Of a DNA stretch of 64,000 nt, positions 1 to 7,910 are shown in pieces (the first letter of the stretch is position 1; each line of letters starts with the position of its first letter). Source of the stretch: Pseudomonas lini (lineage in GTDB: Bacteria > Pseudomonadota > Gammaproteobacteria > Pseudomonadales > Pseudomonadaceae); contig NZ_OZ061318.1 in assembly GCF_964063345.1 (NCBI RefSeq), positions 5,704,001 through 5,768,000 of the forward strand, written 5' to 3'. Position numbers and translations under genes: made by a program. Under the pieces are notes generated by a model, which searched no databases, was not told the DNA's origin, and saw only the letters and a program-made list of their open reading frames with translations.

Positions 1-1265
1 AGGAGGTGCGTCAAGCGATTCAGGAGTTCATCTACAACCTCAACGTGCCGTCGCGCTGGGGCACCCAGACGCCGTTCACCAACCTGACCTTCGATTGGGT
101 TTGCCCGCAGGATTTGCGTGAGCAGATACCCGTCATCGGCGGTGAAGAAATGCCGTTTGCCTATGGCGACCTGCAAGTCGAAATGGAGCTGCTCAATCGC
201 GCCTACATCGAGGTGATGCAGGCCGGCGATGCGAAAGGGCGGGTGTTCACCTTTCCAATCCCGACCTACAACATCACTCATGATTTTCCGTGGGACAGCG
301 AAAACGCCGATCGTCTGTTCGAGATGACCGCGCGTTACGGCTTGCCGTACTTCCAGAACTTCCTCAATTCGGATCTGCAGCCCAATCAGGTGCGTTCGAT
401 GTGCTGCCGGTTGCAGCTGGATGTGCGCGAGTTGCTCAAGCGCGGCGGTGGTTTGTTCGGCTCGGCGGAACAGACCGGATCGCTCGGCGTCGTCACCATC
501 AACTGCGCGCGTCTGGGCTATGTGTTCAAGGGCAACACCAGTGGCTTGTTGCAGCGCCTGGACACACTGATGGAGCTGGCGATGGAGAGCCTGGAGGTCA
601 AGCGCAAAGTCATTCAGCACCACATGGATGCCGGTTTGTACCCGTACACCAAGCGTTACCTGGGCACCTTGCGCAACCATTTCTCCACCATCGGCCTCAA
701 TGGCATGCATGAAATGCTGCGCAATTTCACCGGCGACGAGGAGGGCATGCACACCGAGCACGGCCGGCAGTTTGCCCTGAAGATGCTCGATCATGTGCGT
801 GCCACGTTGCTGCGTTTCCAGGAAGAAACCGGCCACATGTACAACCTGGAAGCAACACCGGCCGAGGGCACCACTTACCGCTTCGCCAAGGAAGACCTCA
901 AGCGCTATCCCGACATTCTCCAGGCTGGCAGTGTGCAGGCGCCGTATTACACCAACTCCTCGCAACTGCCCGTGGGCTACACCGAAGACCCCTTCGAAGC
1001 GCTGGAACTTCAAGATGAACTGCAATGCAAATACACCGGCGGCACGGTCCTGCACCTGTACATGGCCGAGCGAATTTCCTCGACCGAAGCCTGCAAGCAA
1101 CTGGTGCGCAAAGCCCTTGGCCGCTTCCGCCTGCCGTACCTGACCGTGACCCCGACCTTCTCGATCTGCCCGGTGCACGGCTACCTCGATGGCGAACATG
1201 AGTTCTGCCCCAAATGCGACGAGGCCCTGCTGCTGCAAGAGCAGAAGGCCGGCGCTGTTCATTGA
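1..1265 (+). CDS. nrdD: Anaerobic ribonucleoside-triphosphate reductase NrdD, catalytic body (5' end outside window)
   Basis: This is the C-terminal ~420 residues of the class III ribonucleotide reductase large subunit, which makes deoxynucleotides from ribonucleoside triphosphates without oxygen. The reading frame is already open at the left edge, so the start lies upstream. The visible part ends in a zinc-ribbon-like cluster (CPVH followed by CPKC, within about 30 residues of the stop). In the family this cluster lies just before the glycyl-radical loop. Here the frame stops after the ribbon, and the radical loop is encoded by the next small gene in another frame. The order nrdD, radical-loop gene, nrdG supports the call. 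The polypeptide is truncated relative to fused NrdD proteins. Confidence 0.88.
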   Translation, partial: EVRQAIQEFIYNLNVPSRWGTQTPFTNLTFDWVCPQDLREQIPVIGGEEMPFAYGDLQVEMELLNRAYIEVMQAGDAKGRVFTFPIPTYNITHDFPWDSENADRLFEMTARYGLPYFQNFLNSDLQPNQVRSMCCRLQLDVRELLKRGGGLFGSAEQTGSLGVVTINCARLGYVFKGNTSGLLQRLDTLMELAMESLEVKRKVIQHHMDAGLYPYTKRYLGTLRNHFSTIGLNGMHEMLRNFTGDEEGMHTEHGRQFALKMLDHVRATLLRFQEETGHMYNLEATPAEGTTYRFAKEDLKRYPDILQAGSVQAPYYTNSSQLPVGYTEDPFEALELQDELQCKYTGGTVLHLYMAERISSTEACKQLVRKALGRFRLPYLTVTPTFSICPVHGYLDGEHEFCPKCDEALLLQEQKAGAVH

Positions 1266-1297
1266 TTTTTATCCACTCAACCGCAAGGAGCTTCACC

Positions 1298-1465
1298 ATG
1301 ACTGCATCGCAAACACTGCCCCAGGCTCAACGTCAACGCTGCGAAGTCTGGACCCGGGTAATGGGTTATCACCGTCCTGTGTCGGCGTTCAATCCGGGCA
1401 AACAATCGGAGCACCGTGAGCGGGCGCACTTCACTGAAAGCGCGGCACTGGCCGGGCGCCAATGA
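1298..1465 (+). CDS. Glycyl-radical C-terminal fragment of NrdD, encoded as a separate 55-aa protein
   Basis: The 55-residue product contains the motif RCEVWTRVMGYHRP, which corresponds to the RVxGY glycyl-radical loop that normally closes NrdD; the radical would be on Gly23. It starts 32 bases after the nrdD stop, in a different frame, behind a strong ribosome binding site (AAGGAG at 1285-1290). Its stop overlaps the nrdG start as ATGA. The good binding site and tight coupling suggest a real split subunit and not a sequencing frameshift. It presumably binds the NrdD body to rebuild the active site and is activated by NrdG. This assembly is inferred from motif order, not shown by the sequence. 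Confidence 0.8.
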   Translation: MTASQTLPQAQRQRCEVWTRVMGYHRPVSAFNPGKQSEHRERAHFTESAALAGRQ

Positions 1466-2157
1466 GTCGAATGCTTCGGGTCGGGGGCATGGTGCCCCTG
1501 ACCACTATCGACTATCCGGGACAGCTCGCCTGCGTGCTGTTTTGCCAGGGTTGCGCCTGGCGTTGTCGTTATTGTCACAACCCGCAGTTGATTCCCCCTC
1601 GTGGCAGTGAGGAAGTGGATTGGCGGCGGGTGTTGGCGTTTCTGCAACGTCGTCAGGACCTGCTCGATGCCGTGGTGTTCAGCGGCGGTGAGCCGACTCT
1701 GCAGGACGGCTTGCTTGGCGCCATGGATGAAGTGCGGGACATGGGATTTCGCATCGGCTTGCACAGCGCCGGGATCAAGCCTGCTGCATTCGCCAAGGCA
1801 TTGACCGGTGCTGATTGGGTCGGTTTCGACGTCAAGGCGTTACCCGAGGATTGCCAGGCCATCACCCGGGTCGAGGGCAGTGGAACCGCCAATTGGCGCA
1901 GCCTCGAACATCTGCTGGCCAGTGGTGTCGACTACGAATGTCGCACCACCGTGCATTGGCATCTGTTCGAGCCGGCGCGTCTTCTGACGCTGGCAAAACG
2001 CTTGAATGCACTCGGCGTCAAACGCTTTGCCGTGCAACTGGTTCGCACCGAGCGGATGTTCGATCCACTGCTGCCGAGCGCTCCGGCTCAAGCATTGCTG
2101 CCAGAGTTGTGGGAGGCCATGCGCGAGTTGTTTCCAGCCTTCGTGTTGCGGGGGTAA
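1462..2157 (+). CDS. nrdG: Anaerobic ribonucleotide reductase activating protein NrdG (radical SAM)
   Basis: The 231-residue protein carries the radical SAM motif CxxxCxxC (Cys31, Cys35, Cys38 in CAWRCRYC), which holds a [4Fe-4S] cluster. It is followed by a GGEP motif (SGGEPTLQ), typical of SAM binding. Such enzymes cleave S-adenosylmethionine and put the glycyl radical on NrdD. The start overlaps the stop of the glycyl-radical fragment gene by four bases, so translation is probably coupled. The gene ends 16 bases before the convergent ftrD stop. Confidence 0.93.
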   Translation: MSRMLRVGGMVPLTTIDYPGQLACVLFCQGCAWRCRYCHNPQLIPPRGSEEVDWRRVLAFLQRRQDLLDAVVFSGGEPTLQDGLLGAMDEVRDMGFRIGLHSAGIKPAAFAKALTGADWVGFDVKALPEDCQAITRVEGSGTANWRSLEHLLASGVDYECRTTVHWHLFEPARLLTLAKRLNALGVKRFAVQLVRTERMFDPLLPSAPAQALLPELWEAMRELFPAFVLRG

Positions 2158-2159
2158 CG

Positions 2160-2187
2160 GGGGCTGGGGGAACTCAAGCCCAGCCCC
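2160..2187. terminator. Hairpin between convergent nrdG and ftrD
   Basis: GGGGCTGGG at 2160-2168 pairs with CCCAGCCCC at 2179-2187 around a 10-base loop. It lies exactly between the two convergent genes and covers the ftrD stop codon. There is no T-run on either side, so it could be a transcript-stabilising hairpin instead of a classical terminator. Confidence 0.4.
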
Positions 2188-3553
2188 AGAATTGCAACCA
2201 CCAGCCAAATCCCACCAGGCCTTCGGCCAGGAGCAGGCAAGCGATGGCGGACCCGCGTCGTACTTGGGAAAGATTTTCGCGACTCAGCCGTTTCCAACCC
2301 AGTAGCAGGCTCCAGCCCATCGCGGCCAATAACAGACAGGCCCTGGCCGGTTGCACCCACTCCAGCAGCAGACCTTCATAACGCAGTAATTTGACGGTGG
2401 TGGCCGACAGCCCGAGAAACAGTCCGGCAGCACCCAGAGGCGTGAGTGTCAGCGCCAGGGGCCAATACAGTGTGCGATCCCGTGCCAGTCGGGCCGTCAG
2501 GCGCAGGAGCAGCATCAACGCCGTGCCGAGCACGATCGAACTCAAACTCAGGTAAGCGACGATGCTGAAACCGTCGAGCCAACTGAAGCTGTCGTTGAGC
2601 TGCGGATAATGGGTCAGCAGCCACCAGGGGGCGTTGTCCTGCAGGGCCCAGAGCTGGTTATGTTCGACCAGCCACTCGGCCAAGTGTTGTTTGAGGACGA
2701 CAAACCATGGGCTGACCGTCCACTGAAACGCGCCCATGGCCAAGCCGATCACGCCGAACAGCAGCAAGCGCGTATCCCAGGGGGACAGCGTCTGCGCCGT
2801 CGCGTGAAGAATCTCCTGATTGCTGGAGCGGGCGATCAGCTGAACGGCCCCGCGTTGCCCGCTGCAGCGTCCGCAGGCGTGGCAATCACTGGCGCCTTGC
2901 AGGCGGCGGATATCGAGCAGGGGAGCGCAGTTGGGTGGCGGCAGGCGCGCTGCGGAATTCTCTAGCCAACGTTGTTCATCGACCTGAAAGTGCACGGGGG
3001 CGAGTCTTGCGAGTAGGGCGAAGACGCCGCTGACCGGGCACAGGTAACGGCACCAGACCCGCTTGCCCCGGGCGAACAATAACCCGACGATGACCGCTGC
3101 CACGGTCGAACCGCCCAGAATCAACAGCGCGGCCTGGGCGTAGTCATAGACGCTGATCAACTGACCGTAGAGGGTCGTCAGGCAGAACGCCAATGTCGGC
3201 CAGCCGCCCCAGCGCAACCAGCGCGGCACACCCAGGCCTTTACCGTAATGGCTGGCCCATTCGCTGAGCGAACCTTCCGGGCACAGAACGCCGCACCAGA
3301 GTCGGCCGAAGAACAGCATCGACAGCAACACGAACGGCCACCAGATTCCCCAGAACAAAAACTGCGCGAGCAAGGTCAGGTTGTCGAGTATCCGTGCCTG
3401 GCTGTCTGGCAGCGGCAACAGCGCCGGGGTCACCAACAGCACCGCGTAAAACACTACAACAGCCCACTGCACCGCACGGATGACGGGCGCATGGCGACGC
3501 ATCCCGTCACCCAGGCGCTGGAGCCATTGATTGCGCCGGCTCAGGTCGGGCAT
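2174..3553 (-). CDS. ftrD: FtrD-like polyferredoxin membrane protein (ferrous iron uptake)
   Basis: This 459-residue membrane protein has about ten hydrophobic segments and NapH/NosR-type iron-sulfur motifs: CGVLCP, CRYLCP, and a later CHACGRC. In FtrABCD systems the FtrD subunit is thought to pass electrons during iron transport. The start chosen is the ATG at 3551-3553, which overlaps the end of ftrC by 13 bases; the frame stays open further upstream but only inside ftrC. The last ferredoxin-like cluster shows three closely spaced cysteines and lacks the usual CxxxCP tail, so it may be degenerate. It is the final gene of the operon. Confidence 0.75.
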   Translation of the reverse strand: MPDLSRRNQWLQRLGDGMRRHAPVIRAVQWAVVVFYAVLLVTPALLPLPDSQARILDNLTLLAQFLFWGIWWPFVLLSMLFFGRLWCGVLCPEGSLSEWASHYGKGLGVPRWLRWGGWPTLAFCLTTLYGQLISVYDYAQAALLILGGSTVAAVIVGLLFARGKRVWCRYLCPVSGVFALLARLAPVHFQVDEQRWLENSAARLPPPNCAPLLDIRRLQGASDCHACGRCSGQRGAVQLIARSSNQEILHATAQTLSPWDTRLLLFGVIGLAMGAFQWTVSPWFVVLKQHLAEWLVEHNQLWALQDNAPWWLLTHYPQLNDSFSWLDGFSIVAYLSLSSIVLGTALMLLLRLTARLARDRTLYWPLALTLTPLGAAGLFLGLSATTVKLLRYEGLLLEWVQPARACLLLAAMGWSLLLGWKRLSRENLSQVRRGSAIACLLLAEGLVGFGWWLQFWGWA

Positions 3554-4395
3554 GGCAGATTTTCCGCAGTCCGTTGCCGTAGCCAGCCGCCGACGGCCAG
3601 CCAATAACCGATCCACACCAACAAGGTCAGACCACTGGGGCTTGCCCGATAACCGGCAAAACCTGCAAGAAAGCCACCCAATCCATGGCTGTCGCTCAGC
3701 AACGTGCTGCTGTCCCAAAGCGCTTCGCCAACGAGGCTGTAAACCATGTCCGGCAAATCCATGGCGAGCAATTGGCCGCCGATTCGCTCGGTGCCGCTGA
3801 CCAGCAAGGCCGCGCCGAGCATGAGCAAGATGACTTCGCTGATGGCAAAAAATCGTTGCCATGAAATGAATCGACGACTGCTGTGCAGCAGCGTGATGGT
3901 CAGCGCCGACAGCACCAGTCCCAATACGCCGCCGACGGCAAACAAACCGAGCTGCGGACCTCGCAATCGGGCGCCGGCGCCATAGAGAAATACCACCGTT
4001 TCGCTGCCTTCACGGCTGATCGCGAGCATGGCCAGCAGTAATAAACCTGCGCCACCTTGCCGGGCCAGGTGGCTATCGGCGTGTCGTCGCAAGTCGTGGT
4101 TGAGGCTGCGCCCGTGGCGGCGCATCCAGCCCACCATCTGCACCATCAACAGGCTGGCAACCAGCGCAAGGGTGGCCTGGAACCATTCGCTGGCCGACCC
4201 GCTCATGGCCTCACCGGCAAACAGAATCAACACCGCCAGCAGGCCTGAGAGCATCAACCCCAGCACCACACCCGCCCAGAGGAATTTGACCAGACGATTA
4301 CGTTGGCCTTGCTGGCTGGCCCAGGCCTGGAGAATACCGATCACCAGCAACGCCTCGACGCTTTCGCGCCAGACGATGAACATTGATTGATTCAT
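3541..4395 (-). CDS. ftrC: FTR1-family iron permease (FtrC/EfeU-like)
   Basis: This 284-residue inner-membrane protein belongs to the FTR1/EfeU iron permease family. Two RExxE motifs, the family's iron-coordination signature, are visible: RESVE near residue 10 and REGSE in the middle. About seven hydrophobic helices follow. The ATG at 4395 is preferred over one 15 bases upstream because GGAG lies six bases before it. The gene sits 22 bases after ftrB and overlaps ftrD. The P19 and cupredoxin genes upstream indicate the ferrous-iron FtrABCD type and not EfeUOB. Confidence 0.85.
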   Translation of the reverse strand: MNQSMFIVWRESVEALLVIGILQAWASQQGQRNRLVKFLWAGVVLGLMLSGLLAVLILFAGEAMSGSASEWFQATLALVASLLMVQMVGWMRRHGRSLNHDLRRHADSHLARQGGAGLLLLAMLAISREGSETVVFLYGAGARLRGPQLGLFAVGGVLGLVLSALTITLLHSSRRFISWQRFFAISEVILLMLGAALLVSGTERIGGQLLAMDLPDMVYSLVGEALWDSSTLLSDSHGLGGFLAGFAGYRASPSGLTLLVWIGYWLAVGGWLRQRTAENLPCPT

Positions 4396-4417
4396 GGAAG
4401 CTCCGTGCACTAACAGG

Positions 4418-4750
4418 TTATTTCGCGAGGATGCCGCCCTCGGGCAATTGCGGATTGAACTCGTCGAAAAAGGGGTAGTGACCGGGCCTCAGGGGGTGAA
4501 TGACCACGAAGGTCGTCACGCCCGGCGACAGGACTTTTTCAACCCGCAACGGTGTGCTCTCGAACTCGGCCGGCCCTTGGCCGACGTTTTTCAGAACGAT
4601 CTTGAAACGCTGTCCGGCCGGCACCTCCAGCAAGGCCGGCGTGAAGTGGCCATCGCGAAGGCTCAGCTCAAAGCTGGGTAACTGGGCATAAGCCGTCACT
4701 GGCATGACGGCTCCGGCGAGGATCAGCCAGGCAATGCGCAGGCGCTTCAT
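4418..4750 (-). CDS. ftrB: Periplasmic cupredoxin-like protein (FtrB)
   Basis: This 110-residue protein has a signal peptide of about 22 residues ending in AYA, followed by a compact beta-rich cupredoxin-like domain. In FtrABCD systems FtrB is proposed to oxidise Fe2+ before transport. Its start codon directly abuts the ftrA stop (TGA-ATG), indicating coupled translation. The typical C-terminal type-1 copper cysteine motif is absent; only scattered His and Met residues are available, so copper binding is uncertain. Confidence 0.75.
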   Translation of the reverse strand: MKRLRIAWLILAGAVMPVTAYAQLPSFELSLRDGHFTPALLEVPAGQRFKIVLKNVGQGPAEFESTPLRVEKVLSPGVTTFVVIHPLRPGHYPFFDEFNPQLPEGGILAK

Positions 4751-5281
4751 TCAATAGCCGCCTTTTTTACCGATGCCGGCGTAGATGAATTCGTAGTGCA
4801 GTTCGCAGCGTTCGAACCAGGGAGCGACACCGGTTTCCTTATCGGTGTGGCGCCCGAGGGAGCCATGACCGCCGGGAGGCAGGACGGTGAACGTCAGCTG
4901 ATATTTACCGGGGCCAAGCAGCTTTACATTGTCGCCATAGTGCGGACCGTCATTGGCCACCATGGCGTGGAAATCGCCTTTGATCTCGGGGTCGCTGCCT
5001 TGTTTTTTCAGGTTGAAAGAGACGTTCAGGTAGGGCACGAAACTGCCTTCCTGAAAGCCCTGCCGATTGTCCGCAGTGGCCCGGATATCGGCTTCCAGGT
5101 GGACGTCGGAATCCGCGGTGGCGCGCATCATCCCCGCAGGTGCCATTTCTATCGGCTGCAAATACACCGCCCCGACTTCCAGCCCGGGACACAACTGTGG
5201 TTCCCCGATCGGGTATTCCTTGGCGTGAGCCAGCGGCGATAGCAAGAGCAGGGCGAGTGATAGCGAAAAAGGGGTACGCAT
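4751..5281 (-). CDS. ftrA: P19-type periplasmic iron-binding protein (FtrA)
   Basis: The 176-residue protein has a clear signal peptide (start MRTPFSL, cleavage after AHA) and belongs to the P19/Tpd high-affinity iron transport family. Conserved features are the EVGAVYLQPIEM segment and a central PHYGDNVK segment, matching the metal-site Met/His region of P19 proteins. The ATG at 5279-5281 is chosen because AGGAAG lies just before it and the signal peptide follows directly; an upstream in-frame ATG would put extra residues before the signal. It is the first gene of the operon, downstream of a Fur-box-like sequence. Confidence 0.85.
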   Translation of the reverse strand: MRTPFSLSLALLLLSPLAHAKEYPIGEPQLCPGLEVGAVYLQPIEMAPAGMMRATADSDVHLEADIRATADNRQGFQEGSFVPYLNVSFNLKKQGSDPEIKGDFHAMVANDGPHYGDNVKLLGPGKYQLTFTVLPPGGHGSLGRHTDKETGVAPWFERCELHYEFIYAGIGKKGGY

Positions 5282-5339
5282 AATAGCTTCCTGAACACTG
5301 ACGAGTAGGAGCCCGAGTCTAGGAAGCTTTGCTGCGAAC

Positions 5340-5358
5340 AATAATGATTGTTATCAAG
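5340..5358. promoter_or_regulatory. Fur-box-like operator before ftrABCD
   Basis: Read on the minus strand this 19-mer matches the classical Fur consensus GATAATGATAATCATTATC at 13 of 19 positions, with an almost perfect right half (AATCATTATT). It lies about 60 bases upstream of the ftrA start. Iron-dependent repression of the operon is inferred from the site and the gene content. Confidence 0.65.
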
Positions 5359-5368
5359 TTTTGAGCAA

Positions 5369-5728
5369 TTAAACGGCTGGCTCGTCACGTTGGCTAAATC
5401 GCTGAGCGCGCTCAACGCTGTGGGTCATCTGTGCCGCCGCATGAACGGTCAAGGGATGCTGGGTAAAACCGGGTCTGGGAGAAATGTAGTCGGCCATTTC
5501 CCGGGCAATGGCGAGCTGACGTTCCGAAGCTTCTGCCAGCAGCGCGATGACCAGGTTTTCCAAGGCAATCACCCGGACACGCAAGTGAACCAGTTCGGCG
5601 TTGGTCAAGGCGGGCGGGGCGGTAAACTCGTCGCTATCGATGGATGTTACGGCGTTTTGATCGTCCCATGTCGACAGGGTTGGATGGTCCGGGGCCCCAA
5701 CGCTTGGGAAAGGATTTTTATTGAGCAT
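5369..5728 (-). CDS. Conserved hypothetical protein, 119 aa
   Basis: I do not recognise a named family. The product is soluble, with a Pro/Asp/Ser-rich N-terminal third and a central helix with heptad-like hydrophobic spacing (LRVRVIALENLVIALLAEAS), suggesting a short coiled coil or amphipathic helix. A weak binding site (GGAGAC) precedes the ATG at 5726-5728. The gene lies just upstream of the ftr promoter in the same direction, but the Fur-like site separates the two, so it is probably not part of the iron operon. Confidence 0.55.
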   Translation of the reverse strand: MLNKNPFPSVGAPDHPTLSTWDDQNAVTSIDSDEFTAPPALTNAELVHLRVRVIALENLVIALLAEASERQLAIAREMADYISPRPGFTQHPLTVHAAAQMTHSVERAQRFSQRDEPAV

Positions 5729-5888
5729 GAGCGACGTCTCCAGGTCTGTTCAGGCGTTAGAAGCTTAGCTGCAGGATCGCGATGGGGGGAGGGAACATCG
5801 TTTGATGTCGATTCTTGATATGTATCAAGGCTGGCGTTGCGCAAGGGCTGTAGGTTGGAAGAACTCCACTCAATGATCGGAGATCGGT

Positions 5889-6134
5889 ATGGCCAAGAAC
5901 TTCCCCATCAACCCTAAGCACCCCGAGCGGATCTGTTGGGGATGCGACCTGTATTGTCCGGCGAAGTCCCTGGCGTGCGGCAATGGTTCCGACCGGACGA
6001 TGCATCCGGCGGAGTTGTTTGGAGAGGATTGGCATCTGCCAAGCGACTGGGGCATTGATGCGGTCATTACTACAGACAAGGCGGCGGATGACTTTCAATC
6101 ACTGCCCGATAATGCGCTGCCCGCAAAGAGTTGA
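5889..6134 (+). CDS. DUF3079 small cysteine-rich protein
   Basis: The 81-residue protein matches the DUF3079 pattern: MAKxFPINPKHPERICWGCD followed by YCP, SLACGNG and a WHLPSDW-like tail. Four cysteines (CWGC, YC, AC) could bind a metal. The function is unknown. It is monocistronic, with a REP-like element right after it. Confidence 0.75.
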   Translation: MAKNFPINPKHPERICWGCDLYCPAKSLACGNGSDRTMHPAELFGEDWHLPSDWGIDAVITTDKAADDFQSLPDNALPAKS

Positions 6135-6142
6135 TCCGTTTT

Positions 6143-6210
6143 TGTAGGCGCCAGGCTGGCCGGCGAAGGCGCGCTTAAGGACGCCTTCGCCGACAAGTCG
6201 GCTCCTACAG
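6143..6210. repeat. REP-type inverted repeat
   Basis: An imperfect 68-base inverted repeat bounded by TGTAGGCGCC and GGCTCCTACA, with an inner stem GCGAAGGC/GCCTTCGC. It is a variant of the REP/BIME elements common between Pseudomonas genes and may end transcription from both sides, since the flanking genes converge. Confidence 0.7.
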
Positions 6211-6223
6211 GTCCGATTTCATA

Positions 6224-6898
6224 TCAAGCGTGGGTGATGGAAAGGTCGCTGATGATGCACACCGAACCGTCTTCGGGGTCGGTGGTATCGGAGTAGTCGA
6301 TCTGGTTGTACACACCGCCGTGGAAGGCCAGCGTTTTCGTGTCCCAGGTGTTGTCGAGACGCATGATTGCGGAAGTCGATTTGACCCCGTTACAGCTCGC
6401 CGAAACGGACACTGCGCCGCTCGAATTGGCGTGAATGTTGATTTTGAACAGTGCCCCGAGCGGCACGTCTTCCAGAACCGTCGTGTTCACCGGGTCTTCT
6501 TGAAGATAGCTCGACCGGAACCCCATGGTGATCCGGCCTTTGTTCCAGAACACCTTTACAGGTGGTCGCTCCGAACCCTGCACATGAATCTGGCTGATCA
6601 CGACCTTCTGCAGCGAGTTGACTTTCGTCAGCCGCATTTCTTGTCGGTTCCAGTGGTCAGCAGCGCTGGCGAACAGCCAATAACCCGGCTCCTTCCACTC
6701 GCAGCGGGTGCGGTGCGTGCTTTTGCTCGAAGCGCCGAGCGTCGGCGCCGTCATTTGCAGCGAGCCATCTGGAAGCATCGATACGACTTGCGGACATTCA
6801 AGCAGTGCCCGCCAGCCGATGAGTTCAAGTGCGATGGGGTTGGTGTCGGAGATAGGAAGCGGTGTAGCGATTGTGTAGTTGCTGATATCTACGGTCAT
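6224..6898 (-). CDS. PL7-family alginate lyase without a signal peptide
   Basis: The 224-residue protein shows the three signature blocks of polysaccharide lyase family 7 (alginate lyase 2): HRTRCEW near residue 65, ISQIHVQ in the middle, and FHGGVYNQ near residue 190. These hold the Arg, Gln-His and Tyr catalytic residues. The enzyme would cut alginate by beta-elimination. The second ATG (6896-6898) is preferred because AAGGA lies eight bases before it. No signal peptide is visible, so the enzyme would be cytoplasmic or need lysis or another route for release. Upstream are two short sites like those at the phage-type repressor gene. Confidence 0.85.
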   Translation of the reverse strand: MTVDISNYTIATPLPISDTNPIALELIGWRALLECPQVVSMLPDGSLQMTAPTLGASSKSTHRTRCEWKEPGYWLFASAADHWNRQEMRLTKVNSLQKVVISQIHVQGSERPPVKVFWNKGRITMGFRSSYLQEDPVNTTVLEDVPLGALFKINIHANSSGAVSVSASCNGVKSTSAIMRLDNTWDTKTLAFHGGVYNQIDYSDTTDPEDGSVCIISDLSITHA

Positions 6899-7122
6899 GG
6901 TCATTTTCCTTAATTCATTGATGTCACCTTTTGCTCCGTTGAGCCTTGCGCTTTTGATGTAGGCCTACATCCCACTGCCCACTCGATGAATGGGCAGAAG
7001 TGATGCTTTCGTTGTTGCTCGCGTCCGGTTCCGGTTCCGGGTCATGTGTCCGTTCGATTAACACCTCGTCCGCCGTCGCAGATCGAAAGGGTGGTGCGAC
7101 CTTCGACCCTTGAATATAAAAG

Positions 7123-7159
7123 TAGCAGTGCTTATATTATATGTAAATAGCGCTGCTAA
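7123..7159. promoter_or_regulatory. Two repressor-operator-like sites upstream of the alginate lyase
   Basis: TAGCAGTGCTTA (7123-7134) and TAGCGCTGCTAA (7148-7159) share the AGCAGYGCT core, in either orientation, with two sites at the repressor gene promoter (8730-8741 and 8760-8771). They lie in an AT-rich promoter-like stretch. Control of the alginate lyase by the S24 repressor is inferred from the shared motif. Confidence 0.5.
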
Positions 7160-7180
7160 TAATATTTTTGCCGGGCGTAA

Positions 7181-7205
7181 AAAAACCCGCGCCAGGCGGG
7201 TTTTT
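7181..7205. terminator. Bidirectional rho-independent terminator
   Basis: AAAAACCCGC pairs with GCGGGTTTTT around a five-base loop. It lies 50 bases after the stop of the lipoprotein gene (minus strand) and has T-runs on both strands. Confidence 0.85.
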
Positions 7206-7256
7206 GGATGCTTCGGCTTTTTAGCTGCAACCCAAACACATGTCGAGCGTGCCGGG

Positions 7257-7802
7257 TTAGTTCGCCTTGGCGTTTTTAATGTCGCTTATGATTTGCTGCG
7301 CAATAGCTTCAACCTGCTTTTTGGTCATGGCTGACATGACACCCTCCCACGCAGACGATGACGTGTCATAGGTCCGGGTGCCAATCAGGCGCCCCGACTT
7401 CAAGTCTGAGTAATCTGCGCTTGAGTTGACCCAGGCGTTACCGACCATCACGCCGGCACCGTAGCGCGCACCTGGCGTCAGGTATCGAAAGTTGGTCACG
7501 TTGATCTTGATGTCAACACCGTCTTTGCCGGAGGGGCTTAATGCCTGAGTCTCGGAAAGGCTGTAGCCCGCTCGAGTGGCTTCGTTTTGCAGCGCCGCAT
7601 TCCATTCCTGCTTTAAGCGAGGCCAGTCTTCGTTCTGCTGAACCTTGCTATTCCCTTGGAAGTTAACGACCAGGTTTTGCTTGGCTGACTCTTGAATAGC
7701 CAGCGTTTCAGTGCCGCCGCTTTTTACGGAAGCTGCACAGCCGCTCAGCAGCGAGATGGCAATGGCGCATGACAGGGAGAACAAAAGCTTAGGGTTTTTC
7801 AT
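7257..7802 (-). CDS. Small lipoprotein, 181 aa
   Basis: The N-terminus is a lipoprotein signal with lipobox LLSGC (Cys22), so the mature protein is probably membrane-anchored in the envelope. The body is soluble, with a block YLTPGARYGAGVMVG and RLIGTRTYDTSSSAW that resembles the DUF4410-like family of small Gram-negative lipoproteins. Function unknown. It lies between the repressor gene and the alginate lyase on the same strand and ends at a strong terminator. Confidence 0.7.
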   Translation of the reverse strand: MKNPKLLFSLSCAIAISLLSGCAASVKSGGTETLAIQESAKQNLVVNFQGNSKVQQNEDWPRLKQEWNAALQNEATRAGYSLSETQALSPSGKDGVDIKINVTNFRYLTPGARYGAGVMVGNAWVNSSADYSDLKSGRLIGTRTYDTSSSAWEGVMSAMTKKQVEAIAQQIISDIKNAKAN

Positions 7803-7910
7803 TGAATTTCCGTATCCATAAAGAGTGGGTTGCTTTCATAAAACTGCTGACCGTTGCCAGTCCGGGTGCATCATTGCGTATACATCGCCTACCGGGCATG
7901 TGAACGCCAA

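Larger units (their letters stand above)
6899..7256. other. Intergenic region upstream of the alginate lyase
   Basis: No gene is supported in these ~360 bases. The stretch 7105-7170 is AT-rich and holds two repressor-like operator sites and a possible -10 (TATAAT on the minus strand). A bidirectional terminator follows at 7181-7205. The rest, about 6905-7100, shows no recognisable signal. Confidence 0.6.

Noticed and set aside
3554..3862. N-terminal extension of the FtrD frame
   Set aside because: The first 103 codons lie inside ftrC in another frame and lack a membrane or ferredoxin pattern; the ATG at 3553 gives a normal FtrD start.
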